From NCBI GenBank assembly GCA_949358305.1, contig OX442317.1, forward strand, positions 9,800,186-9,864,185: DNA of 64,000 nt. The letters are read 5' to 3'. Positions 51,821 to 64,000 of this stretch are shown here, piece after piece. The stretch's first letter is position 1. Every line of letters starts with the position of its first letter. The stretch comes from Strigamia acuminata (lineage: Eukaryota > Arthropoda > Chilopoda > Geophilomorpha > Linotaeniidae). The notes beneath the pieces were generated by a model. The model made no database searches. It saw only the letters and a list, made by a program, of their open reading frames with translations, and had not been told where the DNA came from. Made by a program: the position numbers and the translations under genes.

Positions 51821-52502
51821 TAGGCGCATTCGAAAAGTCATTAAAACGAGTGTAAACGTGTTTACACTCGTTTTCACACGACATTTACACGAATTAATTC
51901 GTGTAAATGTCGTGTAAACTGGTTAAACGGAAACGGCCTGTACGCCACGTTTCCGTTTAAAATCTCCGTGCAACGAGTTTTCTCGTTCAAATCGGGTCTT
52001 GCTGGCAGCCATCTTGGATTTTCGTTAGATCGGTTGGAACGATGTCGATCGCAAGAACAATTTTGTAGCAGGTATTAGCCGCATTCTTGCGATCGAATGC
52101 GGCCGATGTTCGACCGCATTTGTACGATCGAATGCGGCCGACGTTCGGCCGACGTTCGGCCGCGTTTGTGCGATCTAATGCGGCCGGTGTTCGGCCGCAT
52201 TTGTGCGATTGAGGCGGATGTTCAGCCGATTCCCGTTCGGAAATAAATATTAATAATAAAAATAATTAAAATAAATTTACATTTTATAATCATGTTTTTA
52301 TAATCTTCTGTTTTTTTTAGAGTAAACAACAACAATAATGACTATGGTTATTATTTGGACTAATTTAATATTTACACTTGAATTTACACTGAATTTTACA
52401 CAGAAATTTATTTTGAAACTCGAAAATTGGGTTGTTTAACTTGAAATTTACACTACCAGTTGCACTGGTCGTTTAGTGCAAATTACTTTTCGAATGCGCC
52501 TA
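51821..52502. mobile_element. TIR transposon with nested palindromes
   Basis: TAGGCGCATTCGAAAAGT at 51821 is exactly inverted at 52485-52502, with TA at both outer edges as probable target duplication. Inside are a 15+2+15 hairpin (51843-51874), a perfect 40-bp palindrome (51876-51915) and a GC-rich array of gcgatcgaatgcggcc-type units (about 52077-52225). No transposase ORF. Confidence 0.82.
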
Positions 52503-53630
52503 GTACCAAGTCATAGCATTGCAAATCATATGTAAAAACCTCTCCCTCTCTCCTGAGTGGATATATTATACCAATACGAAAACGTAATAACTAATAAGTT
52601 ATCTCATCAAGGGTTGGTTCAATGAATTCTGAATGCTGTTCAAACAACTGATGCACATTGAAATGCACAAATCGAATGAATGCAGTTGTTAGCGCACTCC
52701 TCCCAAGCTACGGTAGGCTAGGGACGAGCTACGGTCCAGCACTGGGGGCCACGAGCATAGAATGAAACAAATATTATTTCGCTATTGGAGACTTGGAGTG
52801 TGTTGCGGCGTCCAATTCTTTTGAAATTTGAATATGTCCAGGACACTGTTGCTTGTCTGTCATAAAGTTTTTAACTTGAAACTAAACTTTTTAATATTTA
52901 TGAGCAAAAATGCACATTTGGTGCGTAAATGCAGTTTTAAATAAAAAAAAGGGCACTTTTATTTCGTGCTAGAAAGCACTTACCAGTGCAATAAAGCTCT
53001 TTTTTGAGCAAAATTACCTTTTTGTGCAAATTTGCAATTTTAAAACTTTAGTAACTTATTTTCATCAGAAATTCCAGACAATGCTCAATTGCTCAACCAT
53101 GCACACACAACACATAGCAAACGAATCGTGTCTGAACGAGTCCACAATGCAGATTCCTCCTCAAAACACCCAAGTGACCACGGGGAGTATTATGGGGAGA
53201 GAATTACTTGTAGGTTGGCATGATCAGGTGCATTATCCTCCTTAATTGGCTAATCAGTCCAAGTTAGAGGCAGAAATAAAGGGGGATTGCTCATACCTCA
53301 AGAAGTGCCCTACCGGTATATTTCAAAAATGAATACGGCTTACGGCTTACGGCCAGGCTCTCCTAGTTTCGTAACTGGCGCGTCTTTCAAACGCGGTTAT
53401 AACTTCTTAAAAAGCCAGTTCATGTCAAATAACTTATGCAGTTTAAAAAACTGTTTTTTTATTTAAACTACATTCTTTAGTTAAAAAACTGCTTTTTATC
53501 GGACAAATGCGTGGGTTTCTGTTCTAACTATTTCAAATGTAAATCAAGTGGAAAAAATAACTTGTAACAGTGCTTTAATCAATAACAATTAGAATTACTC
53601 CCATTTTACAATTTACAAATCTCACATAAT
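52503..53630. other. Intergenic region downstream of fucosidase copy 2
   Basis: No gene supported; a 73-codon frame at 53024-53245 has no recognisable domain. 53525-53630 is homologous to the 3' flank of fucosidase copy 1 (43885-43985), so the duplication extends past the stop codon. Confidence 0.45.
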
Positions 53631-53633
53631 TTT

Positions 53634-55855
53634 TTATACGATTTTAAGAACCCAAGCCCATTGTGATGGTAAAAGAGGTGGAGCCACGAGTGGAAATTCG
53701 ATCTCGACGCCTCCCTTCTCACCGGCTTTCCACTTCAACGATCCGGGCAAACCCAACATAGACACATCGCTGACGTCCTTCGCATCAACTGCTCCCAACA
53801 ACAAACTGTTTGTTTTCGGCCAATTCAAAACAAACGCGTAAACACTGAGGGAAGCACCCTTCTTCGACGTATACCTAACGGACGAGAAAATTGCAATTTA
53901 TCCGAGAAATTCAACGACAAATCACGTACCAAATATCACGAGTTACAGTATCGTTTTGATGAGTCCATGGAATGCTTTCGTACACGGCTTCTCCGTTCAC
54001 CTTCAACCAGGATCCGAATTGCCGAAGACGCTCTTCAAAGACCGGCAAAATACGCCCGTCATGCGTTGGCCCAACATTCATCAACAAATTTCCACCGCAA
54101 CTGCAACAGGCCATTGAAAATTAGATCAATTATATCAGACGAGGCGATTTTGTCATTTTGCAACTTCAACAATTTTTCATTTTTGGATTTGTCACGTGAT
54201 ATCAGTTCCACAAATCGTGCGCATAATTGCAAAAACCCTTAAAATCAAAACAATCCAGCTAAAGGTAGTTTTTGAGACTTTGGTAAGTGATTTTGAGACT
54301 ACCGTTCTTCTTCTTACCCCAAATATAATAGAATGGTGTTTGTATTCGAATACAAAACAAGGGTTGTGTTATACAGTCGAACCTTGTTACAACAAATCAT
54401 CTCGTTATATCCAACCAACCATTCTGTAATATTTCTTATTTTATACAAAACTTCTGAAATTTTTGGAAAGTGTTTAAATAATTTTATACCTTTACAGGAA
54501 CTCGATCAAAACAGAAGATGAACAATTAAAAATAAAGGGTGTCCCAAAATTAACGCATGATTTGATAGAAAACACAGTTTTTAGTCTTTAGGTTGCTATT
54601 TTTTTTATTTAATTTTATGATTAAATAAAAAAATACCAATCTAAAGACTAACGTAGGATAGGGTTATTTATGGAATAACACATCGGACAAATGGCCTCCA
54701 CGGCTTTGCTGGCACATGCGCACTCTTTTTGTCAAAATTTTCCATGACCATTCTGCATAAATGTGGCTGAATTTCGTTGATGCAGCGTTTAATTTCCTCC
54801 TGTAATGCACGGGTGGTTGTGGGCTTGTTGACATAGACATTTGACTTCAAATAACCCCATAAAAAGAAATCTAATGGGAGCCAATTCTGATCACCGAAAC
54901 GAGAGAGTACACGACCAGGAAATGTCCCATGCAGTAACTGAATTGTTTCACGGGCTGTATGGCATGTGGCACCGTGTTGTTGAAACCACATATTGGCCAC
55001 ATCAATATCATCCAATTTCGGCAAATTCAAATCTTGCCTTATTCCTTAAATAACTTTATGCTGTGTACTTTATGATTCAATAAAAAAATAACAATCTAAA
55101 GACTAAAAACTGTGTTTTTTATTTAATTCTAATCTTGCATTAATTTTGGGACACCCTTTATATTAAAAAGAAATTTATTATTGTTATTTAAATTTGACGT
55201 TTATTTGTGCAAATCTTGCCGTCGATGCGTGGGTACCAATTCATTTCCGGAATAATTTTGCCTCCCAACTACCGGAATGTCAACATTCCCCCCGAAAACC
55301 ACGGAAACATGCCGAATACTCCATTTGGAATGAATCAGATTTTCAACTCGACCGTGCTCAATCATCAGTTGGCTGAGACTACATCATCTTCCATCCTTAT
55401 CTAATTCGGCACTGCGAAGGGAAATAGACATTTGACGCACAAAATTTTTATTTCTTGTGACACGGCGGCACCCTACCGTAGGCCGAGCCTAGGTAGGGAA
55501 GAGGCGGAGCCCATACAAGCCCCATGAAAAACAGATGAATCGCAGATAGTAAAAGTGCACCACCAACCACAATTAGTGAGCGACCCTGCGTGTTCAACTG
55601 TCACAAGTGTTATCAAACTTGGAGATTTAATTGGCTGCATTAAATGAATTTTTTTTGTTTTGTTTTTTAAAAATAATCAACAAAAAATAGAATTTTTTGG
55701 CCGATAATTTCTATCGAGACGTGAAAATGTCTTCTCAGGGAATGAACGCGAAGGAAAGACAGAAAGATTTGGAGGAATTGTTCCTTGGTTAACCCTTGCA
55801 TGCTTGTGGCCAGACGTACTTTTAGTGCTGTTTACGAATTTAATAAATAAACAAA

Positions 55856-55910
<55 letters not shown>

Positions 55911-57699
55911 ACTAAACCATGTCGTGCCAACCAACTAAAAGCAAGCTTTGGAATTTTACCCGCTCCTTTGTGTTTCCACTTTTAGACTGTTTTTGACGGC
56001 ATCAAAAATTATTGATTTTGCGATTACCGGTAATACAAAATCAAAAAATTCAGAAGCGTTCATTTAATTTACCCCTTTAAGCACTAAACTTCTCCCTAGC
56101 AACAACATTTAGGTTTACATGATGGAAATTTTTAGACAATTCTATCCCTAGATAGCTACAGTTTGCTGATAATTACCTGATAGTTGACGCGAGGTCTTTG
56201 ATTAAATCATTGATAGTGAGGTAATCGCTCAGCTGGGAATTTCTTCGATAGCCCCACGAAGCCTTGTCTATCGTCATACAATTCTCCCACTTGTGGCTTT
56301 GCAGGACCCCTGTCAATCAATACAACCAACAATTCACAATTTAACAATTTAACGTGGACGAGCACACATACCTGGACTGTATCTGTCTGTGCAAGTGTAA
56401 TAACCACCATGCTTGCATAGTGTTCCAGCACCCCATCTGTCATTCGTCACAACCACATCTTTGACAGGACTACAACAACACATTTCAAGCATTAACTGTT
56501 ATTCTGTTAACAACTTGGATCATTTGCTCGCTCACCTCTCGTTGTAAAGCCAAGCTAAGAATTTTTTGCTGTCCCAATATGTGTCCGGCGCTTCCCATTC
56601 ACCGTCCGACCAAACGACCGACGGTTTATATTGCTCGACTAATTCCCTTAATTCTGGCATTGTTTTAGTCTGAAATTGAAAAAAAGAGATTCATTTAATG
56701 TGATAAGTTATTCTGTCTGATATCTGCATGGAAACGTACAGTGACAAAGTTAGTAGTGTTGAACTTGTTGGCCTTATCTTGTAAGTACAAAGGATGGTAC
56801 CACTCGAAGAGCGAATGGTAAAGTCCGAAAACCAAATCGGTACGCTTACGAATCGACTTGGCCAGGTCGCCTATTCAAAAACGATAAAAAAAAAACCGAT
56901 TTATTAGAAACAAATACCGGAAATGCTCAATAAAACGTGACAAAACCTACATTTCCCCCGCTATTTTTTTTAGCCGTTTTGTTCAATTTAGATACAGCAT
57001 TCAGTCGTTTTGGTCCATTTAAACCTAATTTGTAATGGATACCCCGGTCTATTAGAGCATTTGTCGATTTTTAATAATACAGAAGGATTTAAGCACCTGG
57101 TTGCATCGCAAAAGCACACATTTTTTACCGTTTGTTTATTTTTAATGGTAAAAAATCTACGCTTGGTTGTCTATTCTCATTACCTAGCAAATCCCTATTA
57201 GGTCCGACATCCATCGAATTCCAATTCCACGAATACTTTGACGGCCACATGGTATATCCTTCGTGGTGCTTGCTCGTCAAGACAACGTATCTACAAGGTT
57301 AAAACATCATTTTTAGCTCTTTGTCGGTGTGTAAATGTGCAAAACTCACTTGGCACCAGAGGCCTGGAACAAGTCGGCCCAGAAGTCTGGATCATAGAAC
57401 TCAGCGGTGAACATTGGAGCAAATTCTTGATACGTGAAGTTGGGCTTGTAGTTTTTCTGCATAAATTTGACTGCATCTGGGTTCTTGTTCTCCCAGGTAT
57501 TCCAGAACCACTCAGAACCAAAACTAGGAACTGAAAAAACTCCCCAGTGAATGAAAATGCCCACTTTTGCCTGGTCATACCATGATGGCAGTGGACGTGC
57601 ATCCAAAGATTCCCAAGTGGGGTCGTAGTGCGACTCGACAAGTGTTAGATGGGCTGCCAGGAGTAGCAGAATGCAGAAACCTGTTGACTTGATCTCCAT
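53634..57699 (-). CDS. FUCA1: Alpha-L-fucosidase, copy 2, complete, 8 exons
   Basis: Tandem paralogue of 43988-46643 in the same orientation. Exons (minus): 57699-57350, 57290-57184, 56870-56740, 56669-56536, 56469-56372, 56309-56177, 54100-53930, 53874-53634; every exon has the same length as in copy 1, giving 454 aa. Exon 1 differs from copy 1 at only a few residues (for example [16 protein letters not shown] in the signal peptide). The nucleophile region is [11 protein letters not shown]. Intron 6 is expanded to about 2.1 kb by a mariner-like element and other repeats. Intron 1 is only about 60 bp and lacks the insertion seen in copy 1. It diverges from RNF121 with about 490 bp between start codons. 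Confidence 0.95.
54535..55158 (-). mobile_element. Defective mariner-like transposon in fucosidase intron 6
   Basis: The ends AAGGGTGTCCCAAAATTAA and its inverse (55140-55158) are flanked by TA. The minus strand at 55030-54668 encodes the C-terminal part of a mariner-family transposase ([37 protein letters not shown]). The usual PRSxDLxP segment between NWLP and LDFF is missing, and the N-terminal half is absent. An inverted repeat around 54583-54655 (gtctttag...ctaaagac) lies inside. It cannot encode a working transposase. Confidence 0.85.
55207..55404 (+). other. Protein-like open frame in fucosidase intron 6
   Basis: The frame ends TTSSSILI* and contains [20 protein letters not shown] and [20 protein letters not shown]. 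The composition looks like a real C-terminal exon rather than noise, but there is no upstream exon or known family. Opposite strand to the host gene. Confidence 0.25.
55841..55911. repeat. AAAT microsatellite
   Basis: Run of about 17 aaat/aata units in intron 6 of fucosidase copy 2. Confidence 0.92.
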
Positions 57700-58186
57700 T
57701 TTGGCGTTGTGTGGTTTGAAATGGTATTTTTTCGCTTTTTCTTTATCGAGATTCGGGTTGTCACGTGACCCTGACACAATCGTATTAGTTGCTTCCCTAT
57801 GTTGTGGAGCACTTACTTGACAGCTGGAAATAAAAAGTCGTAAACGATCATGATAAGGTTTTTTTTTAAAGTGTGATTACCTGCCACGAGATTATGTTTG
57901 CAGGATGCATTATGCAATGCGGACATGCGAAATTTTCATAGCAAACCACGTAAACAGCGCCGTTATGGGTTGTGTGAAAACCTGAACGGGCGTTTTAAAC
58001 GGAACATTTTTTTTTCGTGCTTGTAAAATAGAAATGTTTGGTTAAAAACAGTAATTTAGTAATATATCATTTCAATCTTTATTGTAAATCATAAGCACGT
58101 TAAAATAAAGTGAAAAGTGTTTATTTCTTTTTTTTATATTCCGTTTTTCCGGCAAACGTGAAGCCGACTCGGACCTCAAAAACAAC

Positions 58187-60316
<2,130 letters not shown>

Positions 60317-60842
60317 AATTCTCCCATTTGTTTTCGAATTGTATTTTAATATACTAATTGTGCAAATTTAATTTACTATACATTATACGATTGCTACTAT
60401 TGTTGATAGATTTTATTTATTTATATGTTCTCTCGATTTGAATAAATAAAAAAAAATAAAAAATCGCCCGTCTATTTGATAAATTAATTTAAAAAAATTA
60501 TCGATGTGACGAAAGAACATCAATAACGATGAAATTGATTTGTTATCGTTAGTTTACAGGATAAAAACTGATATTTTTGAGTATTTTTCTCATACTGTTT
60601 TACAGTATTTAAAAATGTGCGCCATTTTTTCATAAAATTGTAGAGCCATCTGGTGTCAATAAGCTGCTTTCTGCGCATGCGCATCTATTCATTTCCGTTT
60701 CTGTTAGGAGTTTTAGTACGCGTGGTCCCGAATTGTTTCGAGACGAATTTCAGTAAGTTTTCCACTCATAAAAACCACAAAAACCAACATCGGTTCAAAT
60801 TTCGTGTTTACAGTAATTCCCGGATTAGTGAAGCGCACCAAG

Positions 60843-61432
<590 letters not shown>

Positions 61433-61639
61433 AATGTTTTTATTGAATAAATAATAATAAAACTATGTGGTTTGCCAATTAGATTGTTTCGTTTTCGTTT
61501 ATTTTTGTTTGAATTGGGAATTATTTACAAATTAAACGATTTTTTGGGAATTTGTGGGAGAAACATTTTACGTCACAAAATGGCCGCCCGTATATTATGA
61601 CGTAGTAAAGAGTGTCGTTGGATTTGAGCGGGGATGAAA

Positions 61640-64000
61640 ATAAAATGAAATGAAAAATCGCAAAAAATAAAAACAAAATGGAAAAATAGAAAAATAGAAA
61701 AATAAAAATAAAATTGTTTTGGTTGTTTTATCACAGAATAATACTATTCTGTGGTATTACGACGATGCTATAAACAATATGAAAGTCTAAACAATACTCG
61801 TGTCACGTAGTTTCGTCTCGATCAGCACAAAACGAGGTGAGGTTCGACTTGTGTTCGTTCTTCACGGTTTTTCACGTTATTTGATTCGGGTTTGATTTCC
61901 AAAAGGTTGGTTGGTTTCATAAACACAGGATTAACATTTCCGCAAATTTCTCAGCAAGTTTGAATTCGTATTTCTTTGAAAAATGATCCATTTATTTTCT
62001 TATATACGTTTTTTTGCTATTGTTTGCGCTATTTTAGGCCTACTGTGGGCCTAGTTCGAAATGTATTTTCTTCTGTATTTCTTCAGTGATGTGGTGGTTG
62101 AGTATTTATTTGGCAAGAATATTATTTGATGCGCCTTTTGGAGCTTTTTGGTGTTTTTTGGTGTTTTTTGGTGGTTTTTCAAGGTTTGGTTTGAATTTTT
62201 CATTTGAAATTGAATTTGTCTTGTCATGATTGGTAATGGAATTTGCCATTTTTCGTGATCAAGTTTGGGATTTGATTTCTAAAATCTGGTTTTTATTTTC
62301 AAAGTTATAAGTGGCTCAGAGGATGGTCATAAACTTCAAAAATGATATTTTCAAGCAAAAAAAAAATAATTTTAGATGGCAAAAATGTATTTCACAGATG
62401 GAAAAAATTCATTTACAGATGGAGAAATGCATTTGCAGATGGCTTTTGCAGGTGTACTGACATTCCATCAATTTTTTGTATTTGATTCTCATTTCTGTAT
62501 ACAATTTTTTATTTTTCTATTTCTTGAGTAGTATTAGGAAGAATATTTTAAGGCAAAAATTTGGGTGTAGTTCTTAATCTTTCGTGCTTATACTGCTACA
62601 TGGGCTCACATTCCAACTGAAATGATTTCCCTGAACAAGATAGACAGTTTTTACATCATATCTCTGAGAATTCTAATATTGATGAAGATTAAGTGAAATT
62701 GAAATCACTTCTTTGACTTCTGCATCTACATTTCTTCAACCTGGCGTCCTGTTTTTTTCAGTTTATGCACTTGTGGTTTATTTAATTTCCTCAGCCTAAC
62801 CTACGATGATCCTAGTTTTAATCCCTATTCTGGCCATTCCCACTATTCCTGGTTCTAATGGCACGCTTTAAGAGTGTCAGACTGTTTGAAATATAAGCTT
62901 AAGATTAAGTGAAATTGATATTGAAATCACTTCTTTAACTTATAAAAGTCACTTATCTCTTCTGCGTCTACATTTCTTCAACCGGGCATCCTGTATTTTC
63001 CAGTTTATGCACTTCCGGAAGAGAAACGATGCAGAAATGAACAGAAATGAAGAGAATGTTAAAGAAATGTGGCTTTATTACAGTGGCATGACAAAACCTC
63101 TCCCATTCTACTGTCAGAATATGGCGGAATATCTTTCTCATTCTCATTTCGGCTGCAAATGTACGCATTTTCTGGTTTTCGAGGTCGGTGTATTATTCCA
63201 GTTTATGCACATGTGGTTTATTTTCTCAGCCTAACCTAGCTGAAAGGTTGCACTTCATCTTTAATGGTTTTTTATCTAGCTGGTTAATTGTTTTTTTCTT
63301 CTTGCCGTTGAAACTTAAGTTACCGCTCTTCTTCCTTGTGTTTTTGATATTCTAGTAGTGAAATGAAATTTAATTAAATTAATTAAATTAAAAGCTACAC
63401 ACGTGCTATTCGATCTTCCATCTGCAGAAACAATTTCTCTTTTTCGAAAAGTTCGCTGATTGCCTGTGGCATGGGTTTGGAATTTCTTTTGCTTTGCCGA
63501 TGGCGTTCTCTTTTCTGGTGGTTCTGATAATCCTTACTTTTGTTGTTTTTTTTACCGTAGTTTTAACCCTTTTTTGGCCGTTGCCACTATTCCTGGTCCT
63601 AATGACACGCTTTAAGAGTGTCAGACTGTTTGAAATATAAGCTTAGAAAACATATTGGAGTATTGTAGTATAGAGAAAGTAATGAAAAGCCCAGCCAAAG
63701 ACCCAGCTTTTTACCAAAGTCAAAGTCGGAGAGTAGACTGAAAGTCATAAATTTTATTGAGGATCTCTTTTCTTTCATCCTCAGGTGCAATGTTGCTCAG
63801 AGCACAAGCTAAGACTAAGGGGCCGTTCTTTTGGCCGTTGCCACTATTCCTGGTTCTAATGGCATGCTTTAAGAGTGTCAGACTGTTTGAAATATAAGCT
63901 TAGAAAACATGTTGCAGTATTGTAGTATAGAGAAAGTAATGAAAAACCCAGTGAAAGTCAGAGAGTAGACTGAAAGTCATACTTTATTGAGGATCTTTTT
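61640..64000. mobile_element. Second copy of the 2.8-kb TIR transposon family, cut by window end
   Basis: Runs in the same orientation as 46757-49545 and is closely similar throughout: aggcctactgtgggcctagt, the ggtgttttttggtg repeats, ctgctacatgggctcacatt, and taagagtgtcagactgtttg blocks. Indels of tens of bp distinguish the copies. The left terminal repeat is not recognisable here, so this copy may be 5'-truncated. No coding capacity seen. Confidence 0.78.

Overview
The window comes from a eukaryotic nuclear genome, most likely an arthropod-type invertebrate. Host genes are split by short GT-AG introns, mostly about 55-75 bp, and the DNA is AT-rich. The conserved genes are metazoan: ALDH8A1, PTPDC1, RNF121, FAU, lysosomal alpha-L-fucosidase, a GMC oxidoreductase and an SDR. 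Transposable elements of several classes are nested in and around them. I cannot name the species. I saw no rRNA, tRNA gene or CRISPR array.

Layout. About 1-11.24 kb is the 3' part of a large Ty3/gypsy-like LTR element. It has an integrase at the left edge, then several unrecognised ORFs after the integrase, a polypurine tract and a 3' LTR. A copia-type element (4039-7669, identical 303-bp LTRs, 5-bp target duplication, internally rearranged) and a TTAA-flanked DNA transposon (8683-9988) are inserted in it. About 11.3-16.4 kb holds an intact 8-exon SDR gene (minus strand), a partial duplication of its 5' end broken by a probable solo LTR, and copia RT remnants. 16440-21335 is a complete Ty3/gypsy Mag-like element with one 1406-codon gag-pol ORF and identical LTRs. 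22158-24446 is a 9-exon GMC oxidoreductase (plus strand), followed by a broken copy of its own 5' end. 25-31 kb is mostly repeats plus two possible small genes. ALDH8A1 (minus, 31193-33561) and PTPDC1 (plus, about 34.9-41.6 kb) are divergent, and the PTPDC1 introns are full of MITEs, a minisatellite and a solo LTR. 42718-43740 is an intronless BTB-BACK gene. Two complete 8-exon alpha-L-fucosidase genes (minus strand, 43988-46643 and 53634-57699) are tandem duplicates separated by a 2.8-kb TIR transposon and other repeats. RNF121 (plus, 58187-60316) and FAU/eS30 (plus, 60843-61432) follow. The window ends inside a second copy of the 2.8-kb transposon family.

For SDR, GMC, ALDH8A1, PTPDC1, RNF121, FAU and both fucosidases I traced exons by splice consensus and reading phase. 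In each case the summed coding length is a multiple of three, giving 271, 592, 487, 680, 324, 131, 454 and 454 aa. These genes share no single pathway. The known roles are lysosomal glycan degradation (fucosidase), kynurenine catabolism (ALDH8A1), ER/Golgi ubiquitination (RNF121), ribosome assembly (FAU) and a centrosome/cilium-linked phosphatase (PTPDC1). The least explained part is the gypsy-like element at the left, with its post-integrase ORFs, in-frame amber stop and Cys-rich mini-ORF.
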